Positions 11,201 to 26,200 of a stretch of 64,000 nt of DNA are shown here, in pieces. The stretch is from positions 6,944,001-7,008,000 of the forward strand of contig JAKZAN010000007.1 of NCBI GenBank assembly GCA_023053545.1, read 5' to 3'. The notes beneath the pieces are model-generated. The model did no database searches. It had not been told where the DNA came from and saw only the letters and a program-made list of their open reading frames with translations. Position 1 is the first letter of the stretch, and every line of letters begins with the position of its first letter. The stretch is from Lepidurus packardi. Lineage: Eukaryota; Arthropoda; Branchiopoda; Notostraca; Triopsidae. The position numbers and the translations under genes are program-made.

Positions 11201-14200
11201 CAAGCCAAAAAGCCCAATTTACCCTTTCTAATCAAGCTTAGTGCCCTTCCTAAAGACTTGACAAATTCAACGGCCCGATATTTGGCCCATTTTTGGCATT
11301 AATCCAGTCCTGGATGGGTTATGACTTCACTTCCATGGCAGCGAAAGCGCGAACTTGATCTAGTTATTGTTAGTTAACACCCACCTACACGAGTACGATG
11401 TCCAGAAGGGATCGCTTTTCGTGGTAAGCGACCGAACCTGGCTGGAGTAGAGAGGGACTGGCGATGCTGGGTGTCCTGTAGTTCCTGTGCTCGTTCATCT
11501 TGCATGGTCGATGTTGGACAGCGGCGCCATACCGCAGATCCTAGACGACAAATGACCAGCGAGTGAACGTGAACCAGAGACATTGGCAGACCAAAAACTA
11601 TAACCGGTTCCTCCGAAGCGATGGTTATATAGAAAGCTCGGCATGTCACACGGATGAGGTTACGTTTTCCCAGACTTGTTGGCATGCAATGGGCTCCATC
11701 AATTTAAATTCCTTTTGCCTGCCTATACGTTCAATGTTCTGGGTAGGCAAAAAACAAAACAATCACCTCATCTCCCTTATAATGGTACTTCAATTTGGCG
11801 CGCCTATTTAGGTGATCTCTCTTTTTTCCGCCAGTCTATTTGCCCGGGAATTTTTGGGCCTACTCTCGCTCTACATCGCGAACTGTTGACCCGAGAGACG
11901 AGAAAACTCGTGTCAGAAGTGTGGGAGATGCAATGCGGCACAGCAAGAGGCTGTGGTATCTACCACGGGGCATGGGGGGCGCAAAGTTTCAGACTTCCTC
12001 CTCGCTCTGGCCATGTTCAGCATTGAGCAGTTGGCGACAAAGCACGACTTCCTCGTTTACCCTTCATTACAAGAACCATCCATCCGTCGAGACCCCCCCC
12101 CCCCCCCCCCCCCCCCGAGAGTCCGGGCATTCTCAGCCGGCGACTCCTCGACTCGGGTTTCACTTCTGTTTCCCAAATGGTGAAACACAAAACGAACAAA
12201 GTTGTTATAACTCAAGTAACAAGCTTTCCCCCCACGCTTAAATATCTTTATAAACCCTGTTTTATAAAAACCACGCATTTGATTTGCCATACTTGTGCTT
12301 GCATAAGGGGCAGCAATTGCGATAGGCCCGTAATAACTTAAAAGCCACTAAAAAACGACAATTTTGTCTTCGAAGCAAAGCCCAAGTACGCAAGTATGTA
12401 TGTTTTAGTTTCTATTGATGTTTCTCTTTTTATCAAGGGTCAAATGTAATTAAATTATTAACGATACAAATTTTGTGGAAAAGGCTCGGGAAAACTTTGT
12501 TTACTGTTTAAGCCCAGAAGGCGAACAGTAACCATGGTAACAGGCATCCTAAGCAATACCACGCCATGTCGGTGACGTGACGGCCTCTAAGTTTGAATGC
12601 CAATAGGTCTTGAACGCGGATGCTCCCAAAATTTGGAACAAAATTCATCGTTTTTAGGACTAGGTAGCCTATCAGTGCTCGTGAGAATCTCAAGATGTGG
12701 TTTTGGTCGCTTTTGCCGTTCAACATGAAATTTTTTTCCTTCGCCGTAGGAAACTCACTATCTGTCCAGCTCGAAGGCTTGACCAACAGACGCATGCCCC
12801 TATACCTTGCAATAAAAATGACTTCCTTTTGTTCGTCTGTCAAACGGAAGGACGCCCTGCCGCGGAGTTTGGCATTCCAAGGGTAAAAAACATAATAAAA
12901 CCAACTGAGGTTACAAGGAAAACCTTAATTGAAGAAAACCAAAGAGATTATGCACACTCTATACTCCAACAACACACGAATCCCCCGAAAACTTTATCTT
13001 TTCGCGCTCAGGAACTTGCCGTCTTACTGTCCCAACGTTTTTTTATCATCGTGGAATCAAACGAGTGACACTGGGAGGTTGATTACCATAACTATCCCTT
13101 TTTCCCTTCCAAACTGTCCAAGCGACAGCTCGGACGCCGATGAGCATGCGGTGAGTTTAGGAGAGAATAAAATATCGGGGCATCAGAACCTCTGATAGCA
13201 CGGCGGCGACTTGGCGCGCGGGACGGGGCACCAAGTCAAAACAGTGGAGATGGGCCCTAACATAGCCCCCTGCTAAAGTTTTAGCCAGGGCTCCCAGAAA
13301 GCAAAAAGGGATATACGACCAAGAGATTAAAAAATCTACATGATCAGGTTTCCGGCCAATCCACGCAGAAAACACAACCAGGTTCTCCTTTCATCTTCTC
13401 CCCCTGCCCCCCTTTCGCCAATGACCCACGCTTGACTAATGCCCAGAAAAACATTGTTTTTGCTGAGAGCACCACTCCAAAAAAGGGGTAAAACCTGCAA
13501 TTATCCAGTCGAGCTATAAATATTACGAATATGCTTTAAGAATGCAAATGATGCCGACTCTTGCAGCTCAGACTTTTATTCGCGATGTCCTCAAAAGCCC
13601 GACTTGGGAGGAGGTGGACGAAGGGGAATCACTTGTAGCGGGTAAACTCAAAAGTTTACAATTTTCGGAAACCCAAAGTTTTTTTTTTTAAAGAAAAGGT
13701 AACCCCAATGCAGACCCGCAGCATCGCAAGGAAGTTTTCTAGAGAGTTCGGCTCCGTATTGTCGGCTGAGACTTGGCGCCTAATCCGTCACTGCCAAAAG
13801 ACAAAACGGACTACCATCGCGTGTAAGTGGGGACACAAGTCTCTAGGGGCAGTAATACGACATAGCGAGACAGTTAGAGCGCACTATTGTACATGCTATC
13901 GAGTGGTAGAATTCGCACAACCAATTACGACGACGCAGAAAAACTCCCAAGACCCTTAACATCCCACGGAAGGACGAAAACTCGCTATAGAGTAATACTC
14001 CAGCGTTCAATTGAACCCCTACTTAAAAAAATTCCTGCCAAAAATCTATAAAAATAAAAGAACACTATCGTCTTTTGTCTTCGGAATTACTGCCGTTTCT
14101 TGCTACGGTTAAACGGTTCCCTACTTTGAGGTTAGCTCAATCTCTTTATGACCGTCCATCGACTTCATTTACTCTCGAAAAATGCCCAGCTCGCAGACTG

Positions 14201-17200
14201 TTTGAGGAATTAGCCAACCTGTCGCACTGGCAAAAAAAAAAGGCGATGGTCGCAAAGTTGTCCACTGCACCTATTGTTCTTAGGTCCCGAAGTTACTTTG
14301 CCTTAACTATCAGACGGGACATCAAGGCCAGTTGCTCCCTATTTCCCCAAAGATTGCAGGCGAAGGAAACTGTCAGAAACCGATACAACCCCTCTTGCAG
14401 TGTTGGTTTTTGCACATTTTTTTCCCTCCTGTTTCCCTTCTAATGGGCAAGTTTTCTTCGGAGAGTGAAGTTTTTCCGTATCCGAGTCGTATTCTATCCC
14501 ACACACCATAACCCAAAACGCTTGGTCCATTAGCCATTACTAAGACTACAGAGTTAGTTGGAAGGGGGGCAGAGACTCGTAAATTGTATGGCGACAGTCC
14601 ATGGACGCCCCTTGTCTTTTCGGGAGGGGAGAAAGGAGCGCTTTTGCTTCTTCCAAGCCCTTCAACGTTGGGCGACTTTCCTCTTTCTGGGTATTGGTTT
14701 TCGTCTACTCAAAATGTGGTATTAGTAGCTAACTTATTACAACTAACTCCTTACACGTTACAACCGGAACCTTTAACCAGAAGTTCCCCTTTTGGTGTCC
14801 CCTTTTACGTGATCTGGTAAAAGGGCTCAAAACTCCCCTTACTCCTCATCCTAAGAGACTTGACACACTAGAGTTTTCCAAGACTATGCACGCAGGACCC
14901 CCGAAAAAAATAAGCTGTTGCTAATGAAAATTAGCGAGTTCCGGAATGGAGAACTGACAGTTCTTGTCGATTTACCCCATTAGGACTACATGTAAAAGGA
15001 AAATGAAACCATCTTGTTTCACGTGTTGCTACTGTTATTTTGCGTGTGACCATTGCCATCCTCTGGACTCGCTTTGTCAGCAGAGATACACTCAGGCTGT
15101 CTTACGATGCAGCTAACGTGTCAAACCTGTAACATGTGTGGTAACGCGAGATCCCAAAAAGGTTGTTACTACCATGCAGGCAATCTTTCTAAATTACTAC
15201 GTACTTTAGCACTTGTCAAAACTTCCGTTCTGCTTTCACAGCATTTCTCTGGGAAAGCGATGAAAATGGGTTTTGACCACTATTTTTTTTTGCTCCAACA
15301 GTAGTACTGTTACGTTCCAAGCTTGATGTAATTATAATTAGGATTGCAATGTTGAGTTATGTTTCGTTCTGTCGACGTTGACCGGTCAAGGTTGTGGCTA
15401 CAAGCTATAAAAACATACGCAATGGATGGAAAAGTCAGTCTAGTTTGGACAGTACTTTTATTAGACAGGATTATTACGACATTGGGGGGTAAAAATGAAC
15501 ATTTTTTTCGGCAGGATTGCTCGTTTCATAGCCGAAATTGCTAATAATGTAGGTGACGGGGGTCATAAAGGGAACAGAGGTTGCATTTGAGCGCAATGTA
15601 CAAGCTCTCCAATCTGCACCCAAGTTTGCAGGTCAGTTTCTTCAGAAAGTTATGCAGATGAGGCATTTAAGTGAGCCAAAGGACCCCTAACATGCTATGG
15701 GAGGTTGGAAAATTGAGTATTTAGAATTTGATATAGAAGCGAGGTGCACGTTATGCAAGGAAGTTAGAAGGGAAGGCGGGTTTATTGACTTATGAACTAA
15801 ATTTTTCCTTTGCATAATGCATATTTCACCCCGCAACGCCTGCGTGTGATGCAAGTTGGGGCTTTTGTGATGAAAAGTTTTTACTGTTAAAGGACTCAAT
15901 CTTGAATGGAAAAAGGCTATTGTTGTTGTGTAGGCGCAGATGGCGAACGCGATCTGTCACGACGGACTATGCAAATCGCCTCATTCATAACACCCATGCA
16001 TATATGCTCCCCTAAACAGGCAACAATACTGGCTGGGCCCTATATAGGTTCATACGGGGAGATTCGGATGTGTTAAAAAATATAAAAAAATTTAAAAAAG
16101 GGGTTCGCAGCACCTTGCGACTCCTCTCTCTTGTGTTCTTCACGTATGACAAGCAACGCGCGCTATATTAAAGTCTCATATCTCATGCAATATTAGAAAG
16201 AGCCTCGCCTCAACTAAAGTTACAAGACAATATTCCTCGGCCAGTTTTTTTTTGTACGAGATGAGGTAACGTCAACCCCGGGTCATCTGGTCTCTGACCC
16301 CCCCCCCCCCCCCCCTTTGGCTGCTAATAAAAAATAAAGCCACTGAAAAAAGTTAAAATACCCTTTTTGGGTCTCTCAAAACTTCGGAAAAAAGTTGTGA
16401 GAATAAGAGCCCGTAGTATAGAGTTCCAAAAGGGGCAGGAAGTGACAGGCGCCATACAGACCAATTCATTATCATAATTGCCAATTGAAAAGGTACTAGC
16501 CAAAAGCTCATCGAAAGCTAGTAATTTTTGCCTCTGACTTCGAAAATGAGAATTTAAATTCTGTTCCTTTTTGGCCAGTCGAAAACTCAACGTTACATCC
16601 GATCGACCTGAATGGTGCACGGCTTTATCTCTTTGCACACAAAGAGGGGGGGATAAAACAACGGGAGGGGTTTCTTAGGGTGCATGACTGTGTAATTAAA
16701 AGTCTATAAGCGTCATTTAAAGGGAGGAAAAACCTTCTTCCAAGTCATTAACATATTTAAGACTTCCAAAAATTGACTTTTAAAGCATTTCTTTTCTTTA
16801 CGTATGAGAAGCTTCTGGGGGAAAGTTGTGTAGTGCAAAAGAATTGTCTCGTTTCCAAAAAGTTCCACGTCCCTTCTTTCTGCGTTCCTCCCACCGTCTT
16901 TTCGCTAATGTGTGGTCATTAAGGAGCTGCCTGACATACTCTTTGTAAAACCCCAGCATGTGTCAGAGGCTTTTCGTGTGTTCCACACGCTTCCTTAACA
17001 GCACTTTCTGAAGGATCATTGGGAAAGAGGAAAAAGAGCCATGTAGGGAGAAACAAGCACGTTTTTCACGTAGCCACACAAGAGTAATATAACAATGCGT
17101 GTAGTATTTTGCTCTGGTCTGGATGAACCCTTGTCTCTTTAAACCGAAAATTCCCCCTCTTCTTTCCATCAGCAAGCTTTTGTATCTTCTGTACTGCACC

Positions 17201-20200
17201 CGGGGATATTTAAGAGAAACACGAACGTACAGGACATAACAAGACTTGGAGAACATACGCTAACCTACACGGAACTACACTTTCCCTGGCTCATTACGGT
17301 GAAGCTAGCGTTACAAGAACATTACAATGCTTGTCGACGCAGATATTACGAGCTCTTTTGCCCAGGTTTCACCTGCAAAGCCCCAAAATTCATGACTGTT
17401 TACCCCTCACAGATCCTCTCTTAGACCTGTTCATGCGAGTAGCGAATTATATGCCTCGCATAACACATACAACTGCCCCTATTAGCTTACTAAGATGATT
17501 CATAGCGTTACTCCCAGGGCAACATTAGAATTTACAACAGAAGCCGTACAAAATTGCACTCTTTTTTTTAAAAAGAAATATAATAAGAAATAGCAGGGTA
17601 AAACCAGACTTGGTAGTAAAGGAATACACTGGAGCTTGACTTTAACCTTACCAATAAAAAAATCGCTAATAAGTTTCTCCCCCCCCATTTTTTTGCTACT
17701 TTTTAATGCCGTTAGGGCCATAAAGGCTACAAAAACTGTGGCACTTCTTAGCTATTGTTGGCAAGCAATCTCAAGTCTCAAGTAGAGTTTTTATAGCCAG
17801 GACGCTCAAGTTGGGCGTCGCGGTGCCAAAGACGCTAACGACGTGCTGGGTGACGTGCGATGTGGAGCGTGTGACAAGGCTTTGACAGGGCCAAAAACAA
17901 CCGTCTAACAACCTCATTTCACGACCAAACAAAGTCCAACATAACTCAACCCCCCTTGCCCCCCGACTTCTGGCTCGTCGCTGAATTCGGTATATATACA
18001 TGCTATTATCTAGGATGCATTTGGTGTCGTTAGTTGTATCTCTTTTTAAAAAGGCGGGGGAGTGAGGAGGGTTACACATGCTCGGCAGCTCAGGAAAAGC
18101 AAGAGCCCATCACTAAACTTTCGCATGCCAACAACGTTCTGCTCCACTTGTGCTTTTACACTGTGTCATGTGGTTGCGTTCATTAAAAGTAGGCTGTGCT
18201 GCTACACACAGGGCGGGGTCGGTGACCATCAATTAACCCTAATGAAAAAGGGCAGCCTTAATGAGGCGTCGTGGAGAGGGGACCAGCTCCACGAGGAGAA
18301 ACTGAGCCAAACGACGGCGAAAGGAAGTTAGCGACATATAATATAAAACGGAACATGACGTCTACTGATAAGATAAAACCTCCCTGTACGCTTGGCATAC
18401 CTTTGGAATGCTACACACACACGAAAAAATTACGGCTTTGAAAAAAGTGGACACCAAAATGGGTAACAAGCTCTTTCATTTTGTTGGGAGCTTGTAACAT
18501 TGATATTTTGACCACATAATTTGCTCCCAAAGCATCTCTGCTTGGCTGTGCACGAAGATTAGCTAGGATAGGACGTATGGTTTATTGCGGTTTTTATGGT
18601 CTTTACGGTCTCGTGCTATCTTAAACAAGGAGTAAAGGTATTCTCCCAGCCATTGTTTACTTGAAATTGTTCTACAAAGTAACAACAAGCGTCCGTAGCG
18701 CCAACCTGCATGTGGCAGACGTCATTACTAAATCAAGATGGCAACAGTACAAGAGTCTAAAATAGAAAAAAACAAGTTTCGGAAAGCGCTCTCTCTCTCT
18801 CTCTCTCTTAAGAAAAATGTGTTAACCGCAAACAGTAATTCTCGTGGCAGTCAAAACTAAAACGCTTGCCAAAAAATGCCAGTGTCTATTGTTTCCATCT
18901 ATCCCATGCTTCAACGCGAGGCCTATTCATATGTATATGACTTTTGTAACTACACGGGCCACGGGGAGAAACGTGAAAACAGACCTTCATTGTTTGCCAC
19001 CATCTTTCTCTTGTCGACAAGATTCTGAGGCGTGATTATAGCCGACACTTTTGCAGCGCCTAAGAGAGACTCTCTCGGGCCCCTCATCAGCATACTTTGA
19101 GAGGTGTCAAAATAAAATACGCTCACGGAGCAGTTCATTTGAAATGTCTACAACGCCGCACAAGCTAAAAGGCTTGCGCATATGGGAGTGCTGATGACAA
19201 ACGACACGGAAGCTGGAGCCAAATTGTAGCTGCTGTGAGACAGAGAGAGAGCAGGAGACACGGACTGTCATCGTCATCATCTGTCACCACATCACCAAAC
19301 TCATATGCAGCCAAGCAATGCTTTACAACCTCAAGAGCTCGTGCGTGCAAGTCGGCCTTTTCCTTCAGTCCGAACTAATATTCCCTCAGACAACTCATCA
19401 CACACACTTCCCCTCAGAACTCAAGATGGGCTTTATCCTTGGCACCTCAGCATACAAATGACGACAGCTCCTTATAGGACAGTGCTAAACAAGAACTCGA
19501 AAGAGAATTCCGGACAATTACTTTTTTTTCTTCTAATTTTTCTTCTCTCTCGCGCGTTGTGTCAAGCAAAAAGCTATCGGCTTATTTTGGCTTCCACCTC
19601 CTAGAACCAACAAACGCAATCTTGAGATGTTCTAAAACCTTCCAAGGAAGACGCATGATACCCGCGTCGTAACAAACTGGGGCTCGGAATTGGTGGAATT
19701 GTAAACAGGAACAGTCGTCTGAATATCTATCGCTCCCGACTTTGGACGAAATAAGCAAGTTGGCAGCGTTGGAGCTTTTTCATTAGTTTTTTCTTTGGTG
19801 TCTTTTCCTCCTCCCATGGCCAAGTCAAGGGGAGGAGGGACTAATAAGAGACAGAAGCGCGAGAGACAAGCGTACACACCAAAGCAGGAGTTCTATGTTT
19901 AAGATTTTCTGTTGTTTAAATGGTGGTATTTGGTATTGCTAGAACAGTGATGAAGTGCTGTAGCGGATGTTGTTAACAAATTGTTTTATGCGGTATGCCA
20001 GGGCGAAAGCCGGGGGAACCCATGCCTGAGTTGGCGCTGTGCCCTCATTTTCCGCTTTGCACGAGACACCTCTAACGAAGTAAGCAACTGTCGCAAAGGG
20101 ACATACACACAGTACGTCTAAAAGACCTACAACACTAATTCTAGGCGCCCTATGTTTCAGCCAAATTAAACCCAGGGAAAAAACTGAAAAGGGGCCTGAC

Positions 20201-23200
20201 AAAACAATCCCGGCCACAGAAACATGTCGCATTTATACGAACAGTTAACTGTATCCCCCCCCCCCCCCCGTAAAAAAGTATAACTACCCAATAGCTGCAA
20301 TTAAGTACAACTCACTCTTAACTTGGCTGCTCGTACAATAAAAATGACAGCAATTCCCAGCCAGAAACGTGGTTCATACGTTTGAAAACCTTTTCTCACG
20401 AATGTGGTTACATCATTATATGCTTGTCGAGTTCTAACTCTTCTTTTCCGTCAGTTTCCGAACCACGTATCATAGCATACGTATACAAAATAATTAAAAG
20501 AAAGGAGGAATAACGCAACTTACTCTATGTCTGGCCAACCTGGGCTCTTCTCGGAGCAGTCGCGCAATGACATGGTAATCACCTTTGGCTGTAGCCAGCA
20601 TCCATTCCCGGGCCCGAGGTTCCATCTGGGTAAGACAAGACACCACATCATGAGAATTTATTGCACTCGGGGCAAGTGTAAACAAATCATAGGATAAAAA
20701 CAAACACGGAAACTTGATACTTACAGTAGCCACAGAAGACGTGTCATCATCGTCTCCCGCGCCCTATTGGAAAAAAGAAACAAACATGTTATACACTTAT
20801 GTATACACACAGAAACGCAACTGGATGAAGAGGGAAAATTTTTTGACGTACGGAAACGCATATATCATATGGGATTTCTCTACAAAAATAAAAGCTTCAA
20901 CAGCTCAAAGAAAAGAAAAGGAAACGAAGAGGAAAGAAACGTTGAAAAAAAGGAACGAGAACAGTTCTAACAGCCTGTCATAGCCTCATCTCTTCAACCA
21001 TGCATTACTTTCACGCCATATGACGTCATAAAACTACGACATGTCACGGTCTTCCAACCGTTTCCTCTTGCATTGCATTCTTCTTTTAATCCATACTCAT
21101 TTAAATATTCCACTGACACTACCAGTCAGTTTCCTGGGCAAGCAGTATTATTCGTCGTTGTCGCACGAAACAGACATGCAAGTTTTGACATGGTCAGCAC
21201 ATTGCATTCAGACGACCGAATCATGCACGCCCTATTTTGTACAGGAGAGCATTGCAGCGTCCTGGCGACTTTCCCGGTGTCACCATCGCACCGTTGTTCC
21301 ACGACACCTGTATAAGGTGCGTTCAATTTTTGCGTTTATTTTTGCTCCTTTTTTTCTTGCTGCCTTCCCTTTCCTCCTTTTTGCCTACACTTTTGGGGTT
21401 TCCTGGCGCGTTTACCAATAATGTAAGGTATAATTTACAGCGGCTGCTTCTCTAGGCTCCATGGGAGTTTGACACTGAGTGCCTAGTCCCCAGCAGGAAG
21501 CCATCATGTTTCAGGACAACTCATCACACGGACTGGGCACCGCACGGTTTATAAGTCTACAGATACATCAGTGCAAATCAACCGACTAAACTGGCTTCGG
21601 TAAACAGTCGCAGGTTTTTTTTACAATAAAAATCGAAGTTAAAAGAAAAAGAAAGAAAAGAAAAAAGCTAAGCAAGAAATGCGAAATCAAATGTCTTATT
21701 TGCTAAACTCGAAAGACTTATACGCGACCTGTTTTTCAAAGAAAAAGAAAAGGTTGTCCTGAAGCTTTAATACATTTTCCCAAGGTGTACCGTACGCAAA
21801 TTGGCTTTCTAGAACGGCATGGATTCGTGCACGCAACAGGGTTCAACAAGATGATTTATGAAGGCTGCACATAAAAGAAAAGCTTTTCTACAGCTCCTCA
21901 ATGGCCGTTTTGAGAACCTATGGGAAAAAAAAGACGCTCCACGAATACATTTTTGACGAGCCCTTTCCTCACAACTTACTGGAAGGGCATAAACCTCTCT
22001 CACCCATTATAGAGGCAGTTCTTCAAGATGGACCTAATATAGCCCCTAACTATACCCACCCCCACCCTAATGTTCTGCGGAAGCTTAACGACGTCCAAAA
22101 AAAGGAACATAAAGGCAAAAAAAAAAATCAGATCTCCACATATGGTGGGGAAAAGGCAGAAGAAAAAAGGCACAAATAGCTTTCAGGTTTCAGCATTGTT
22201 TTTTACCTTACTGTTCCTGAAATCCCTTCTGCTGCAAAACAAAGCGCCGTTAGGGGTTCCCAGCAGATCCGATTGGGATGCCATACGATCAAAACGCTGG
22301 GTACGTTCTTTTACGGTGAGTTTCACTTCTTCTGCAGTATCGTTGCCCTTCATTGTCTCCTAAATGAGTTATTCGAAAGGAAAAATGTCAACGCGAATCG
22401 TTCAGAAAGCCATATTCTATAATAATCTCCCTAGCAAACATCATTCCATCTTTTTACTTGATCAGCGTCCGGCATAAAAGGCGAGTTTTCCTTATTCTCG
22501 TTCCGACCATTTGCTTTTTTCCGCGGTGGGGCTTGGGGTGTCATTGGTGAGGCATCCTCGAGACCAGTCAGTGAAGTAGTCGGGCTCGCAATGCTTTTCC
22601 GGTAGGCATCCTTCGGATCCGCATAGACACTGGAACTTGCGTGTGATGGAGGCGAAGGCAGGGCAGCACGCAGGAGATAATTGGGGCTTATTGGACTTTC
22701 AGGACCCGCTTCAGGTAAGACTCCAGGTAAGGAGTGCGTCGGCGATGGCGTGAATGGGTCGGGAGGAGGTCTATACGGAGGTGGTGCGCGCAAGGGCGAA
22801 CCTCCATGATTAAATATGCCACTGAACGTTGATGTAGACGGGGAATACGGACTGACGGCGCTCGTGACGGCTCCGGCAACAGCAAAGGGCTCCGGAAACC
22901 CCGGAGGTAAGTACTTTCGCTTGAGGACCAAAAACTTTTCTTGCTATGTTATCAAAACAAACAAGAGAGCATTGTTAATGAATCGACCACGGGCTATCTA
23001 CATGGTTTTAAAAGGTTTAGTTTACAAAAGTTGAGGACCACGAAATAGAAAAAAACAAAGAAAGAAAGAAAAAAACTTACCTCGTCTTGTCGAATGGTCG
23101 CAAGCTGGTTGACAAAGTCTTTGAAGCGCACGCGGTTCTCCTCTATAGTATTACCCCACACAAAAGAGGGGGGAAAAGGAAGAAAAAAAAATAAGGACAA

Positions 23201-26200
23201 GCTCATGAGAAACGCATTTTTTGGAGCCGGAATGCGCTACAGATCCTTATATAAAAGGCAACATCTCGTCGAACGCTAAGTAGAAAACCGTGTCACCCGT
23301 CTGCGTCATTTATCATCATCTGTCCATTCAAGATTCGACCCATGACAGACTGATAGGCATCAACTTGGGTCCGCAAATAAATTCGTACAATGCCGTGCCT
23401 CCACAAATCTCTACTGACTGTTTCATTAAGGAAATACCGACTTGGATTTGCCCGAAAATCCACGTAACGCGTTTTTTTGCACCCCTCCACCCGGTCTCCT
23501 AAGCTCGTTATCTGTGTACAAGTTGGTCAAACGATTTAACATCCCTTGCAAATACGTTATTTGCATTCTAATAGACTGAGCAAGCCCAGAGCAACCCGTT
23601 TCACTAAGTCCGGACAAAAACTCTTTATGTTTTTGAACGGGTCGTTTCCTATTTTCACTACCTTTTGATTTTCTTAAGAAAATAAAGATAAAAATAAAAT
23701 AACGTTTGGTGCGGTCGTTGGAAGATTCGGTGCTTATCGCATCGCAAGGCGACATAAATTTCTTCGTGGGACGCAACTAATGGACGCCGACACGAGGCCG
23801 GCCCTAATGGTCCGCCACAAATTTACAACCTTACCAAGTGGTTGGCAAGTCTTATCACATACAACACCCAAAATAAAAAGTCTCCAACAGAAATCACGGT
23901 TTCAGAGCTTGCAGTACAACCACAAGCTAAAAGCTTTAGCATGATAAAAGTCCCAAAGCCTCCTCTCCGGTAACCGATTACCGGCGAAGTTTTGTCTTTG
24001 AAAAGAAAAAAAAAGTTGAAAGTGTTCAATTCTCAGGTGTGTATACATATATACAACAGGTTATCAATAATCGAGTCAAGCTCTATTGGGAGTCGAGTCT
24101 TAATAAAAGTCCATATACGCGAACCTATTGCGAGGCCCCGCCTACTTGCACCAGAGTTTTCCCCTTTTTCCTTTTACCTTTAAAGCAAAACGCGTGTTTG
24201 CTTAGAATTTACAACGGAACAAAAGACGCCAGTATAAAAGCAAGGACTTACACGCTGTAAATATATTCCTAACACTCATTTGCATACTTGAGCTCTTCAA
24301 AACACCCCAACTTTGTAAAACTGAAAAAGGACACTCCATAACGGAGCCTAAAGAGCAAACACTTGCCTAATTTAAGCGTTTGTAATATTACCGCTTCCTC
24401 GATGCCCATTGTTGCCCGTTAACGGAAGAAACAACACATGACGCAAGCGCTGGAGAACGTGGGAAATTGAGACTTAATCACGCTTGTTTGTAACAATGGC
24501 CGAAGAACGCGGGATTAAACGCGAGATTGCGCAATACACCAATGCCTTTTTAAAACTATCGACATCCTTAGCACACACAAAATGGTAATAAAAAAAGACA
24601 TTAGAAATGCTCGTTTAGAAACAATCCACTAAAAACACGCGCTTGCTTAAAAGCCAACGTTCCATGCAGACTTTGGAGAAGCTGCGTTTCTAGTGTATCG
24701 AGTTAATCCAGTCAGGCTTGCGATATTAATGACTGAGAAACGGCCTCGGCCTTGTAATTGCCCAAAGTGCCTACCCACCATTCATCTCTTCTTGACAAGA
24801 GGGTCATTAATATGCAAACAGGGTCCTGTTCGAGAAAGAAAGACAAAAAGAAAAGTTTGGACTCTTCTTTCTCTCGAACTTTTTTCTTTTTCCCATGAAA
24901 GTACGTCAACATCAATTTTTGATAGTTCAGTTTTTATATTTTAATCTAGCAAATTGTGATCTAGCAAATTGTGATCTAGCAAATTGTAATCTAGCAAATT
25001 GATCTATTTTGGCTGTTTGGCTTGAAATCCTAATAAGCGTAACATATTACAGAGATGTGTCAACTAATCTCCCATCTATTTGTCTTGCTTTCTGTGGAGA
25101 CCAAATTTCGAGCTCAGCAGCTTGTGTGAAGGCTTTGGGCCAAAATCAGGATCATTTGATGAACTCAAAGTCCTCCCCAATACACAAAACTTGTATGCAA
25201 CCGAATTTTATGGGGGGATGAATTGGACCCATTTGTTGAAGGAAACAAAAGTAATGCACAAAAAGAAAAGAAAAATACCTTGTAGTGTATACCGAAGTTT
25301 TTTGCTAAAAAAGAAGATTTAATTTGGGACACAGAACAGAGTTTTAAGGCGTGGGACCAAAATACGACAGGTTAACCAACCCCCACCAGTCCGGAGAAAA
25401 TGTCTTATAAACCAGTTGATCCGTTATCAGGGACTTTTGTCTTTGAACAACCTAAAGAAATGGGTGCAGGACACGTTTATGGTGTCTGGCTTGTTTTACC
25501 ATTACTTTACAACACAGGCCACACACATACAGATCACAAACGGACTTCGAAGCTTAACCAAAACCTGGCTCATCAATTAAGAGAAAGGTGCTTGCTAACT
25601 TTTAAGGGAGTATGAGCCACATCTTATGGGCTGTTTATTACCTCTTCGTTTCTTCTTTCTTTCCTTCACAGTTTTGTGTGTTGAAAGCAACGCTGCAAAA
25701 ACGTCTGGTCAAATAGTATGCAACACAAAAACCAATGCAAAACTCCTAGCTTAGGTAAGAATAAAGGAGGCAGCAATAAAAGGGATCTTATGCAACAAAT
25801 TAATGGACATGCACCGTTGCAATCAGATAAAAAACATGGCTAACAACATATCATAAGTATACGGCGTTAGTAACAATTTTTTTGAGCGCCCACGTTTATT
25901 GCTCTTGTGCTTAACACACTATTTTACATATCAATACAATACAACCCTTGAATATTAACAGACTGCTTAGTCGCTCTTAACTTTCTAACAGACGTCAAAC
26001 GTGTCCACGCCAAAACTGGGGAGAGCTAGGTGGTTTGGTTTGAAACGCGACTGTTTCCGTGATTAACGCCGTATAATGACTAATGGTGCTTGTAAGTCTG
26101 TAATGCCTAACACTTGTAATGTACACACGCCTGTAATGACTAACACTGCATGATTTTTCAGTCATTTCCTGCTCAAAGATGCAAAGATGGATAAGTATAC

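Larger units (their letters stand above)
8316..20523. other. 12.2-kb sowah intron, probable Iroquois regulatory DNA
   Basis: Gene-free by my reading; open frames are short and without motifs. It contains octamers ATGCAAAT or its complement at 8452, 10029, 10476, 13542 and 15969; C homopolymers at 12094-12116, 16298-16315 and 20255-20269; and a CT microsatellite near 18789-18808. In the conserved Iroquois-Sowah linkage, sowah introns are known to carry Iroquois enhancers, so a regulatory role is inferred from context. Confidence 0.55.

Noticed and set aside
12017..12290. Open frames with Pro or Gly runs at the poly-C tract
   Set aside because: Produced solely by the C homopolymer.
13708..13959. 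83-codon basic open frame with an ATG inside the sowah intron
   Set aside because: No family resemblance; composition does not look protein-like at the 3' end.
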